The notes beneath the pieces are model-generated. The model saw only the letters and a list, made by a program, of their open reading frames with translations. It was not told the DNA's origin and searched no databases. The position numbers and the translations under genes were made by a program. DNA of 33,027 bases from CAYUHZ01 sp964444625 (GTDB lineage: Bacteria > Patescibacteriota > Patescibacteriia > Patescibacteriales > GWC2-42-12): the NCBI GenBank assembly GCA_964444625.1, contig CAYUHZ010000006.1:1-33027 (forward strand), written 5' to 3'. Of this stretch, positions 1 through 7,123 are shown piece by piece. Each line of letters starts with the position of its first letter. Positions within the stretch are counted from its first letter, which is position 1.

Positions 1-119
1 ATTTACAGGATATCGCGAGTGAGACTATATGTACAGTATATGGGGTACCGGCCATGTTGAGGTCTTGATTAACGACAAAGCAATGCAAATACCTAAAAAG
101 TAAAATTCACTATAGCATT

Positions 120-1310
120 ATGAAAAAATATTTTTTGATTATTGTAATCTTGATTTTGTTTTTTATTGTTGCCGATTTTGCTTCCGCCCAAGACCTTAAA
201 CCGGGAGCGGATGACGAGACGGTTACGGTCGAAGAAGTTAGAGGAGAAGCAAATCCCATAGATGAGACAACCAAACCGCCAATTATTGAAGAAATTTTTG
301 AAGCGAAGGTTGTTAAGATCATTGAGCAAAAAGAGTTAACTAGAGAGGATGGGTCGACGGTTACGCAGCAGAATCTATTATTAAAAGGTCTTACCGGGAA
401 ATGGAAAGATAGGAAAATAAAGTTTGAGGGCATTTCCGATATAGAAGTGGTTAGCGCCGGAACCTACCAAGTTGGCGATAAAGCCTTGGTGCAAGAAAGC
501 CTTGATGCGGAAGGCAAGGAAAAATATTATGTTACCGATTTTGTCAGGCGCGGATATTTGTATCTGCTTGGTTTAATTTTTGCTTTAATTATTATTCTGA
601 TCGGCAAAATGAAGGGGATTAGATCATTGATAGGCCTGATTATCAGTTTTTTAATTATAGTTAAATTTATTCTGCCGAAAATATTAGAGGGGAGCAACCC
701 GTTGTTTGTCGGGCTAATCGGCGCCTTTTTTATTTTAACTATCATGATTTATCTGACTGAAGGTTGGAAGCAAAAATCGCATCTATCAGTATTGAGCGTT
801 TTGATATCGTTATTTATCACTTTTATTTTTTCCATTGTATTCACCAAACTGACCAGATTATCAGGCATGTCGCAAGACGAATCGGTTTTTCTGATTGGGC
901 TTGCTAGTAGCGCGATCAATTTCCAAGGGTTGCTTTTGACCGGAATGTTGATCGGCGCGATTGGCGTTCTGGATGACGTGATCGTCAGCCAGATTGAAGC
1001 AGTCAAACAGATTAAGGAAGCCAACCCGCAATTGTCTAGCCGCAAAGTTTTTACTTCGGCTTTCAAGATCGGGAACACGCACTTAGGAACGATGGTGAAT
1101 ACTTTATTTTTAACTTATGCCGGCGCTTCTTTGCCTTTGTTGCTCCTGTTTGTCATAAACCAGGGCGCGCTCGCATCATTCGGCCAAGCGCTGAACAACG
1201 AGATAATAGCGACGGAAATAGTGCGGACATTTGTCGGCGGCATAGGCGTGGTCTTATCAATGCCGATTGCCACATATTTTGGCGCTTATTGGCTGAAGAC
1301 AAAAATTTAA
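120..1310 (+). CDS. YibE/F family multi-pass membrane protein
   Basis: The protein has 396 residues. A signal-like hydrophobic N-terminus (residues 1-23, ending near ASAQ) is followed by a soluble extracytoplasmic part of about 120 residues and then a membrane half with roughly seven hydrophobic segments from residue 145 on. The stretches GVLDDVIVSQ and NTHLGTMVNTLFLTYAGAS are typical of the YibE/F family (PF07907), whose transport substrate is not established. The ATG at 120 is the natural start because the signal-like segment begins there; no Shine-Dalgarno sequence is visible. The stop codon is followed after only five bases by the next gene, so the two are probably co-transcribed. Family assignment is strong; function is unknown. 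Confidence 0.85.
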   Translation: MKKYFLIIVILILFFIVADFASAQDLKPGADDETVTVEEVRGEANPIDETTKPPIIEEIFEAKVVKIIEQKELTREDGSTVTQQNLLLKGLTGKWKDRKIKFEGISDIEVVSAGTYQVGDKALVQESLDAEGKEKYYVTDFVRRGYLYLLGLIFALIIILIGKMKGIRSLIGLIISFLIIVKFILPKILEGSNPLFVGLIGAFFILTIMIYLTEGWKQKSHLSVLSVLISLFITFIFSIVFTKLTRLSGMSQDESVFLIGLASSAINFQGLLLTGMLIGAIGVLDDVIVSQIEAVKQIKEANPQLSSRKVFTSAFKIGNTHLGTMVNTLFLTYAGASLPLLLLFVINQGALASFGQALNNEIIATEIVRTFVGGIGVVLSMPIATYFGAYWLKTKI

Positions 1311-1315
1311 ACTTT

Positions 1316-2563
1316 ATGACCTATGATTTGGCAGTGATCGGCGGCGGTCCGGCAGGCATGATGGCGGCCGGCAGAGCGGGCGAATTGGGCGCGCGCGTGG
1401 TAGTAGTGGAAAAAAACCATAAATTGGGGGTGAAATTACTCGCAACCGGCGGCGGAAGATGCAATTTGACCAATCAGGCAGTCAATCAAAAAGAATTTAT
1501 TGCCAGCTTCGGCAAATCAGGCAAGTTCTTGCATTCGGCTTTAAACCAATTTGGGCCGGATGAGGCGAGGAGCTTTTTCGGTCGTCTGGGAGTGCCGACC
1601 AAGATAGAAGCTGACAACCGAGTCTTTCCATCAAGCGACAAAGCGTCCGATATTTTGAACGCGTTGCTTGGTTATTTAGATTCAAATATGGTTGAACGGT
1701 TAACCAAAGCGACAGTTGGAAAAATTATCAGGCAGAACCAGAAAATTAAAAAAATCATTTTAACCGATGGCAGAGAAGTTGTTGCCAAGAATTTCGTGAT
1801 TGCTACGGGAGGCAAATCATATCCGGAAACCGGATCAACGGGAGATGGCTACCAGTGGCTGAAAAATCTCGGCCATACAATCGTACAGCCGCGGCCGGCT
1901 TTGGCTTCTTTGGTTGTTAAAGAGTGGCTCGCCAAAGAACTGGAGGGCGTCAGTTTGGAAAATATTAAAATAGCAGTTTATCAGCAAGAGAGGAAGCTTG
2001 CGAGCCGCCAAGGAGAAATTGTTTTTACCTTAGATGGCATCAGCGGACCGGTAATTTTCAATTTGAGCTCAGTTGTTGGTTCAGTTCTTCCCGAGCAAGT
2101 AAGCTTAGCGCTTGATTTTTTTCCCGATCATTCTTCAGAACAGCTGGATAAATTAGTTTGCCAAGCTTTTCATCAAGGCAAGAATAAACTGATAAAAAAT
2201 TGTTTGGTTGGTTGGATGCCTATGCGTTTGTTTTTGACGCTCATTAAGTCGTCCGAACTTGATCCTGATCAACGGGTAAATTCGGTCAGCCGGCAAGAGC
2301 GTCGGCTCTTGGTACAAAAGTTGAAAAAATTTAACTTGACCGCAACCGGTTTATCCGGAGGGTTCGCCAAAGCCATGATAACAGCCGGTGGAGTGGCGCT
2401 TGCCGAGGTTGATCCACAAACCATGAAGTCAAAAATTATTGATAATCTTTATTTAGCCGGAGAAATATTGGATTTAGACGGTCCGACCGGCGGATATAAT
2501 CTTCAAGTCGCTTGGAGCACTGGTTATTTATCCGGTCAAAACGTTGTCTCGAGGAAAGTTTAA
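1316..2563 (+). CDS. BaiN/HI0933-type NAD(P)/FAD-dependent oxidoreductase
   Basis: The product of 415 residues opens with a dinucleotide-binding motif (GGGPAGMMAAGRAG) and has the family's GGGRCNLTN motif near residue 45, ATGGKSYPETGSTGDGY in the middle and a C-terminal FAD-binding stretch with GEILDLDGPTGGYNLQ. These are hallmarks of the HI0933/BaiN flavoprotein family (TIGR00275-like), often annotated as aminoacetone oxidase; the physiological substrate is uncertain. The ATG at 1316 is preferred over an upstream in-frame TTG at 1289, because the TTG lies inside the preceding gene and the FAD motif then starts, as is normal, within ten residues of the N-terminus. It is a cytoplasmic enzyme, likely in a two-gene unit with the YibE/F gene. 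Confidence 0.88.
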   Translation: MTYDLAVIGGGPAGMMAAGRAGELGARVVVVEKNHKLGVKLLATGGGRCNLTNQAVNQKEFIASFGKSGKFLHSALNQFGPDEARSFFGRLGVPTKIEADNRVFPSSDKASDILNALLGYLDSNMVERLTKATVGKIIRQNQKIKKIILTDGREVVAKNFVIATGGKSYPETGSTGDGYQWLKNLGHTIVQPRPALASLVVKEWLAKELEGVSLENIKIAVYQQERKLASRQGEIVFTLDGISGPVIFNLSSVVGSVLPEQVSLALDFFPDHSSEQLDKLVCQAFHQGKNKLIKNCLVGWMPMRLFLTLIKSSELDPDQRVNSVSRQERRLLVQKLKKFNLTATGLSGGFAKAMITAGGVALAEVDPQTMKSKIIDNLYLAGEILDLDGPTGGYNLQVAWSTGYLSGQNVVSRKV

Positions 2564-2580
2564 AAAATATTTGCTGGATC

Positions 2581-2609
2581 TGGACTTTTTTTCTAATATT
2601 TGCTAAAAT
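2581..2609 (+). promoter_or_regulatory. Promoter upstream of the poly-lysine gene
   Basis: TGGACT (2581-2586), a 17-base spacer and TAAAAT (2604-2609) preceded by TGC (extended -10). Transcription would start near 2616, just before the hairpin at 2621. Confidence 0.55.
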
Positions 2610-2620
2610 GTTTTTTGCTA

Positions 2621-2645
2621 GAATAGCGGCAAGCTATTCTTTTTT
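2621..2645 (+). terminator. Intrinsic terminator-like hairpin
   Basis: GAATAGC (2621-2627), loop GGCAA, GCTATTC (2633-2639), then six T. It may end the upstream flavoprotein transcript, but it lies after a promoter-like element, so it could also act as an attenuator for the following gene. Confidence 0.65.
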
Positions 2646-2663
2646 GTTTGGAAAAATTTTCTT

Positions 2664-3431
2664 ATGAATCATTATTTAAAACTCAAAAAGAAAGACAATA
2701 AGTCAGCTTTGCTCCGTAGCGCTCGAAAAAAGAAAAAAAAGAAAAAAAAGAAAAAATTTCAAGCTTTGAGGCCTGATAGGATAGAACAGGCTTTTTTGCA
2801 GGTAAAGCCAAGTTTCTCGCCATTAACTTTGGGCTTGTTGGTTATGATAGTTTTGTCGTTTTTATTTTTCGCGCCAAGCAGGCCGATTATAACTCGCCAT
2901 GTAGTTAATGGTTTTTGTTCGGATCAAGACTATGTCCTAGCGATTAATCCTTATGTTCAAGCCGGGGGCTTGCCTCAAGCCGAAATAAAATCCAACCTAT
3001 ATTGGGAAATTAGAGATATTGTAAAAAATACTCCGATGGAAGAAATGATTGGGTTAATAGAGGCTAGGGGCAGGGTAGTAGCGGCTTTTATGGTCGGCAT
3101 TGGCATGAAAGAAAGCAAGTTTGGCATTTACTCACCCAAGAAAGACGGAGAAAGTTGCTATAATTATTGGGGCTATCGCGGCCGGGAAAACACTACCGCC
3201 AGCGGCTATTCTTGTTTTTCTAGTCCGGAGGAGGCAGTGAGAATAGTCGGCGATAGAATTGAAAAATTAGTTAATCTGGGCAGGACCACTCCTGAAAAGA
3301 TGATTATTTGGAAATGCGGTTATAGTTGCGACTGGGACAATCCGGAAAATGTAGCCAAGTGGATCAAGGATGTGGGGATTCACTACTATGGCCTTAGCCG
3401 GGGCCAACAGGTAGCCAGAGGAATAAAATGA
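2664..3431 (+). CDS. Membrane-anchored lysozyme-like protein with poly-lysine tract
   Basis: The protein has 255 residues. A very basic cytoplasmic N-terminus contains a run of ten lysines (about residues 22-31), encoded by a tandem repeat of the 9-base unit AAAAAAAAG. One transmembrane segment follows (about residues 52-70, LGLLVMIVLSFLFF). The outer domain (about residues 80-255) carries an E-S pair in GIGMKESKFG, a YNYWGYRG motif and several cysteines. The KES...YWG arrangement recalls lysozyme-like/endo-glucosaminidase folds, where the glutamate is catalytic; this is inference from motif likeness only. It would then be a cell-wall-acting enzyme tethered to the outside of the membrane. There is no clear ribosome binding site. 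Confidence 0.72.
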   Translation: MNHYLKLKKKDNKSALLRSARKKKKKKKKKKFQALRPDRIEQAFLQVKPSFSPLTLGLLVMIVLSFLFFAPSRPIITRHVVNGFCSDQDYVLAINPYVQAGGLPQAEIKSNLYWEIRDIVKNTPMEEMIGLIEARGRVVAAFMVGIGMKESKFGIYSPKKDGESCYNYWGYRGRENTTASGYSCFSSPEEAVRIVGDRIEKLVNLGRTTPEKMIIWKCGYSCDWDNPENVAKWIKDVGIHYYGLSRGQQVARGIK

Positions 3432-3540
3432 TTTATCTAAAACATTTTATCGAGATAGCGGGGATGATCATCTGATAATTCCTGTTTTTTATATAGAATT
3501 TTACTTTACTGGATATAATTATTGCCGAACAATTTATTTC

Positions 3541-3568
3541 TTGACAGAAATTTAAGATATGGTATTAT
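3541..3568 (+). promoter_or_regulatory. Promoter of the csoR-trx-trxB operon
   Basis: A consensus TTGACA (3541-3546), a 16-base spacer and TATTAT (3563-3568). The -10 element is overlapped by the operator palindrome, as expected for repression by blocking polymerase. Confidence 0.8.
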
Positions 3569-3584
3569 ACCCCTAGGGGGTATA
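3566..3584 (+). promoter_or_regulatory. CsoR/CstR-type operator
   Basis: TATACCCCTAGGGGGTATA is a near-perfect palindrome with G/C tracts around a central TA. This is the classic form of operators bound by CsoR-family repressors. It lies between the -10 element and the repressor's own ATG at 3590, implying autoregulation. Its right arm, AGGGGG, lies nine bases before the ATG and may double as the ribosome binding site. Confidence 0.8.
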
Positions 3585-3589
3585 AATAT

Positions 3590-3841
3590 ATGAAAAAAAC
3601 CATTACACAAACTAACAAGGTTATTAATCGTTTGTCTCGGATAGAAGGGCAAATCAGGGGAGTAAGAAAAATGATTGAAGAAAATAAGGATTGTCTGGCA
3701 ATCATGAATCAAATAATCGCCGCCAAGGAAGCTATTTCCATGCTAGGAGTAGAGCTTCTAAAAGACGACTTTATCTGCAAGCAAAAGAGCAGGCAAGCGA
3801 TTAGCGATGAATATATCAAGACTATTTTTAAGGCTAAATAA
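3590..3841 (+). CDS. CsoR/RcnR/FrmR-family transcriptional repressor
   Basis: This 83-residue all-helical protein has the family signature VINRLSRIEGQIRGVRKMIEE (DUF156). The family senses Cu(I), Ni(II), formaldehyde or persulfides through a Cys at one helix and a His/Cys or Cys on the next. Here C35 is kept, but the position of the CsoR histidine (25 residues on) is D60, and the second cysteine is C63, one residue earlier than the usual 29-residue spacing. A normal Cu(I) site is therefore doubtful; a thiol or persulfide sensor, or another metal, is possible. The gene heads a unit with thioredoxin and a thioredoxin-reductase-like gene, and its operator overlaps the promoter. Confidence 0.88.
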   Translation: MKKTITQTNKVINRLSRIEGQIRGVRKMIEENKDCLAIMNQIIAAKEAISMLGVELLKDDFICKQKSRQAISDEYIKTIFKAK

Positions 3842-3903
3842 TATATTGTGGAAGCTTCACCTCTAACCACAAAACAAGTAAATTTATTAAATAATTTAAA
3901 ATT

Positions 3904-4245
3904 ATGAGCAATGCAATCGTGTTAACCGATCAAAATTTTGATCAAGAAGTTCTTAAATCAGAACTGCCGGTGTTGGTTGATTTTTGGGCGCCTTGGTGCG
4001 GACCGTGCCAAATGATGTCGCCTGTTTTAGACGAAATGGCGGCAGAATTGTCTGGTAAATTAAAAATTGGCAAGTTGGACGTGGAAGTTCCCGCTCATTC
4101 AGGCATCGCCCAGAGCTATGATATCCAAACTATTCCTAACATGAAGCTATTTTATCAAGGCAAGGTAGCAGGCGAATATATCGGCTTTAGAGAAAAACTT
4201 TCTTTTTCCAAAGAGCTTTATGAAAAAATAAATAGCTTAAAATAA
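3904..4245 (+). CDS. trxA: Thioredoxin
   Basis: The 113-residue protein has the canonical active site WCGPC (W31, C32, C35) in the context VDFWAPWCGPCQMMSPVLDE and the cis-proline motif QTIPNMKLFYQGK. It is a cytoplasmic dithiol-disulfide oxidoreductase that reduces protein disulfides using electrons from a thioredoxin reductase. The likely reductase starts ten bases after its stop codon, and the CsoR-like regulator lies 62 bases upstream, so a regulated redox operon is probable. The length is normal for thioredoxins. It may be one of several thioredoxins in the genome, so the symbol denotes the family. Confidence 0.93.
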   Translation: MSNAIVLTDQNFDQEVLKSELPVLVDFWAPWCGPCQMMSPVLDEMAAELSGKLKIGKLDVEVPAHSGIAQSYDIQTIPNMKLFYQGKVAGEYIGFREKLSFSKELYEKINSLK

Positions 4246-4255
4246 TTCCAAAATT

Positions 4256-5170
4256 ATGTACGATTTAGCAATTATCGGAGCCGGCCCGGCCGGCTTGTCG
4301 GCGTCGGTCTATGCTTCGCGCTATGGCGTCAAAAATCTGGTGTTGGGCGTTATTCCGGGCGGATTGATCAATGATTCGCATGAGCTTGGCAATTGGCTGG
4401 GCACGGAAAAAATTTCCGGCTATGAATTCGCGCAAAAAGCCCAAGCTCACGCCAAGGCCCTGGGAGCGGAAATAAAACAAACCATGGTGAAAAAAGTTAT
4501 TCGCAATGGCGACGGTTTTATTTTGGACTTGAGCAACAATGAACAGGCGAGAGCTAAATCAGTTCTCATGGCCATGGGCACCAAACGTCGGCGACTTAAT
4601 GTCCCGGGCGAGGAGGAATTTGCCGGCAAGGGCGTGTCTTATTGCGCTACTTGTGACGGCTTTTTTTATCGCGGCAAGACCGTAGGGGTGGTTGGCGGCA
4701 ACGATAGCGCCGCCGCCGCCGCTTTGCACCTGTCTGCGATTGCCGAGCAGGTTTATATCATTTATCGCGGCGAAAAATTGAGAGCCGAGAGTTTTTGGCA
4801 GGAGGCGATTGTCAAAGCGAAAAATATCAAGATGATTTATCAAACTGAAATTTCCGCCATCAAGGGATTGGGTAAGTTGTCGGGGGTGGAATTGACCAAG
4901 GAGCATGAGGGATCAGCCGACTTGGCGTTGGATGGATTATTTATTGAAGCAGGTTCAGATCCGAGCATTGATTTGGCTAAGCAGGCTGAAGTTGCGGTGG
5001 ATGATGCCGGCTATATCAAGATTGACGCGTCCGGACAGACTTCTCAGCCTGGTATTTGGGCGGCGGGAGATATTACCGATGGTTCCAACAAATTGAAACA
5101 GATTATTACCGCCGCGTCTGAGGGCGCGATTGCCGCCAACAGCATTCAAAAATACCTGCGCCAGCGATAA
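4256..5170 (+). CDS. trxB: Thioredoxin-disulfide reductase-like flavoprotein
   Basis: The protein has 304 residues, normal for low-molecular-weight thioredoxin reductases. It has an FAD motif GAGPAGLSAS (residues 8-17), the redox centre CATCDG (C130, C133), a second dinucleotide fold VGGNDSAAAAA (about 146-156) and the C-terminal FAD motif AAGDITDGSNKLKQ. In place of the HRRxxxR motif that binds the NADPH 2'-phosphate it has YRGEKLRA (170-177), so cofactor preference may not be NADPH; this is inference. The active-site side of the first domain reads GGLINDSHELGNWLG, unlike the usual GGQL...VENFPG. It presumably recycles the thioredoxin encoded ten bases upstream. Confidence 0.88.
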   Translation: MYDLAIIGAGPAGLSASVYASRYGVKNLVLGVIPGGLINDSHELGNWLGTEKISGYEFAQKAQAHAKALGAEIKQTMVKKVIRNGDGFILDLSNNEQARAKSVLMAMGTKRRRLNVPGEEEFAGKGVSYCATCDGFFYRGKTVGVVGGNDSAAAAALHLSAIAEQVYIIYRGEKLRAESFWQEAIVKAKNIKMIYQTEISAIKGLGKLSGVELTKEHEGSADLALDGLFIEAGSDPSIDLAKQAEVAVDDAGYIKIDASGQTSQPGIWAAGDITDGSNKLKQIITAASEGAIAANSIQKYLRQR

Positions 5171-5203
5171 GAAAGTTATTAACGAATTTAACATTGTTAT
5201 CAT

Positions 5204-5563
5204 GAACCATGTTTTGGTAAAACTTTTAATTCCACCAAGCAGTTGTTGCCGAATAATCAAGAGGTGTTGCCGTTGATTAATATGATTAATGGCATAATTT
5301 AACGTTTTTATGGCAAGCTTTTTACCGGCAATTGCTTGCTGAATCCTCTGATTGGAGTTTTCGCCGGCAGTTTCAGTTTTGGAATCACGTTAATCAGCTA
5401 TGTTGCCGGCGGCGAACTGTTAAAACGGGGTAGCCAGATTGTAAGCTATTGCAGTGTTTGTTTTTTTCCTTGCCCGGCGCTTGGCCATTATAAAACTGTT
5501 GAAAAAATAAAGCGCTTAAAGATTTTGCCAAGCATTAATTCAATCAGATTTATAAAAATGTAA
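5204..5563 (+). pseudogene. Decayed small permease (YraQ/DUF318-like)
   Basis: One frame reads GKTFNSTKQLLP...VLPLINMINGII, then a TAA stop (5300-5302), then in the same frame RFYGKLFTGNCLLNPLIG, VFAGSFSFG and LISYVAGGELLKRG. The NPLIG/GSxSFG/LISYxxGGELLK pattern is that of small (about 160-residue) permeases related to YraQ/DUF318, a group that includes metalloid exporters. The first third lacks a start and seems shortened. After about 5440 the expected C-terminal helices are replaced by a basic, non-hydrophobic tail, suggesting a frameshift. The family call rests on remembered motifs. The position right after trxB suggests it was once the last gene of the repressor-controlled operon. Confidence 0.6.
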
Positions 5564-5649
5564 TTTTTTATTAAATATTAGGTAAAATTTTTGATAGCAT
5601 ATAATATCTAAGGAATTTAAGGTTTTTCGGGAATAACACCTTGATTTTG

Positions 5650-5678
5650 TTGGCTTTTTTTATAATTTGCTGTATAAT
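5650..5678 (+). promoter_or_regulatory. Promoter of the HU gene
   Basis: TTGGCT (5650-5655), a 17-base spacer and a perfect TATAAT (5673-5678). The leader would be about 60 bases. Confidence 0.75.
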
Positions 5679-5713
5679 AATTTTGTGGAGAACTTTTTAA
5701 ATTTAATTAATTA

Positions 5714-5737
5714 CCTGGCAGTAATCCGCCAGGAGAG
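5714..5737 (+). promoter_or_regulatory. Hairpin over the HU ribosome binding site
   Basis: CCTGGC (5714-5719), an 8-base loop and GCCAGG (5728-5733) form a perfect 6-bp stem. Its 3' arm contains the first bases of the Shine-Dalgarno sequence AGGAGAG (5731-5737), eight bases before the ATG. Pairing would partly hide the ribosome binding site. Confidence 0.6.
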
Positions 5738-5745
5738 AAAACATT

Positions 5746-6027
5746 ATGGCAAAAATGACCAAGACCCAATTAATTGGGGCTCTAGCCGATAGTTCAGGCT
5801 TGAGCAAGAAGGACGTTGCCGGCTTGCTAGAAAATTTAGCAAACCTCGGCTATAAAGAAACTAAGAAAGCTGGAGAATTTGTCGTGCCTGGCTTTGGAAA
5901 ATTAGTCAAAGTTGCTCGCAAAGCTAGAATGGGCAGAAATCCCGCTACCGGCGAACAAATCAAAATCGCCGCCAAGACCGTAGTTAAATTCAGAGTAGCC
6001 AAAGCGGCTAAGGATGCCATACTATAA
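5746..6027 (+). CDS. hup: HU/IHF-family DNA-binding protein
   Basis: This 93-residue protein opens with a helical dimerisation part (MTKTQLIGALADSSGLSKKDVAGLLENL) and has the beta-arm region GFGKLVKVARKARMGRNPATGEQIKI, including the arm-tip RNPATGE motif of HU/IHF. The C-terminus KTVVKFRVAKAAKDAIL is also typical. HU binds and bends DNA with little sequence preference and compacts the nucleoid. The gene stands alone with its own consensus promoter, one of the few clear Shine-Dalgarno sequences in the window and a strong terminator, consistent with high expression. Whether it is HU proper or another member of the family cannot be told from sequence alone. Confidence 0.93.
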   Translation: MAKMTKTQLIGALADSSGLSKKDVAGLLENLANLGYKETKKAGEFVVPGFGKLVKVARKARMGRNPATGEQIKIAAKTVVKFRVAKAAKDAIL

Positions 6028-6045
6028 AAAGTAAAATTCAACTAT

Positions 6046-6087
6046 AAATACCCCGCCTCACCGAATCCCTGAGGCGGGGTATTTTTG
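6046..6087 (+). terminator. Intrinsic terminator of the HU gene
   Basis: A long stem (about 6046-6060 with 6070-6084) has the core CCCCGCCTCA / TGAGGCGGGG and a nine-base loop, followed by a T-rich tail. The A-rich 5' flank makes it potentially active in both directions. Confidence 0.92.
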
Positions 6088-6135
6088 TTTTTAAGCAAGC
6101 GATAGAAATAGCAAGTATAAATATTTGCCATAGAA

Positions 6136-6617
6136 CTACCGGCAGGGAGTCGATTGTCGGTTTTGGCGGCAATTGGCAAAAAATAAACCAACAAACGTTG
6201 TTTGCTGGTTTTGTGTTTGGCGCCGCTTATGGTATGATTGCGTTTTGTTGATGCTCGGGGTAGAGTAGGCAAGCAGTTTTTTAACATCATCCGAGGTGTT
6301 ATCAATTATGAGGTAGGCGCTTTTCCAGCCAAGTAAATTGGCCATCTGGTAATTTCGCAAAATTGAGGAGTATGACGACAAATAATTGAGCCTTGCTGCG
6401 CACCCGGAATTATACTCATAGGCCTTAGCGAATACCAGCCAAAGGTTGTTAACGCTACCTTTTTTATCCGCTTCACTGAATTCATCTTTGATATTTCCAG
6501 TAAACGTACCATCATCAATCAGTTGTATTTCTCCGATGAATTTACGCAGATTGAGTAGTTGATTTTCACTTTGCCAGAAAAATCCCAGAATAATATAAAT
6601 TGCTGTTTTTTTTATTC
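6136..6617 (-). pseudogene. Frame-broken hypothetical gene
   Basis: On the reverse strand one frame is open for about 160 codons: TAIYIILGFFWQSENQLLN, then LRKFIGEIQLIDDGTF, DEFSEADKKGSVNNLW and SSYSSILRNYQMANLLGWK. It has protein-like composition but no ATG, GTG or TTG near its beginning. Just upstream is AAAGGAG followed by GTG and a run of eight A (6606-6613); with one A fewer, the GTG would read MNKKTAIYIILGFFWQ directly into this frame. The end looks frameshifted too: another frame continues with a hydrophobic segment (LPVVLWQIFILAISIA). It is either a pseudogene, a sequencing error in the A-run, or a slippage-dependent gene. No family recognised. Confidence 0.4.
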
Positions 6618-6693
6618 ACTCTCCTTTGTGATGATTTAAAGCGATATTCGAGTTTGTAAAAAACTTAAGGCGAAAAGACAAATACGGTTTTTT

Positions 6694-7059
6694 TTATTCC
6701 CGCCATTTATCCACATATTGGCCGATGCCAAGAAAGAGCAGTTTGTTTTTTAGTTTGGTGTTAGTATGAAGATATTGCACCAAGGCTGATAACTCCACGT
6801 AATATTTATTGCCGATAATTTTATATTTTAACGCTTTGCTGCTAATAGCGCGCCTTACAGTTTTGTTTTGTACTCCCCCGATCTTGGCTGCTTCGGAAAT
6901 AGATAGCCAAATAATATTAGCAACAGGTTTAGTTAGGATGGTTGTCGTTTTTTCTTTTTTAGCCTTACTTTTTTTGGGTTTATTAAAATCAGCTGAAACT
7001 CCTGGTTCAGTTGATTGGTTATCTGGCAACAAAATTATAGAGTTTTTTTGATTTAACAT
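6694..7059 (-). CDS. Small helix-turn-helix (excisionase/MerR-like) DNA-binding protein
   Basis: The 121-residue protein has a low-complexity basic N-terminal part (PKKSKAKKEKTTT) and a predicted winged helix-turn-helix at about residues 50-95: WLSISEAAKIGGVQNKTVRRAI...KYKIIGNKYYVELSALVQYL. This follows the HTH_17/excisionase pattern (x-AA-x-xx-GV-x-xx-TVRR). The C-terminus is short and ends in QYVDKWRE. An inverted-repeat site lies two bases upstream of the start codon, and two more of the same build lie further upstream, so the protein is a plausible autoregulator binding those sites (inference). The start has no Shine-Dalgarno sequence and may be leaderless. Its target genes are unknown; the ECF sigma gene lies on the far side of the same intergenic region. 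Confidence 0.75.
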   Translation of the reverse strand: MLNQKNSIILLPDNQSTEPGVSADFNKPKKSKAKKEKTTTILTKPVANIIWLSISEAAKIGGVQNKTVRRAISSKALKYKIIGNKYYVELSALVQYLHTNTKLKNKLLFLGIGQYVDKWRE

Positions 7060-7061
7060 AG

Positions 7062-7089
7062 TTTAAGTCTAAAACAGCGTAGACTTAAG
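7062..7089. promoter_or_regulatory. 28-bp inverted repeat, site 1
   Basis: TTTAAGTCTA (7062-7071), an 8-base spacer and TAGACTTAAG (7080-7089). It begins two bases upstream of the helix-turn-helix gene's start codon. Half-sites match the inverse complement in nine of ten positions. Confidence 0.7.
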
Positions 7090-7123
7090 CAATAATTTTA
7101 TTTTATTTTAATCTAAAATAACT

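Noticed and set aside
29..103. Short frame ending at 103 (MYSIWGTGHVEVLINDKAMQ, then IPKK) as the 3' end of an upstream gene
   Set aside because: A TGA at 20-22 precedes it in frame, and nothing upstream is visible; too short to support.
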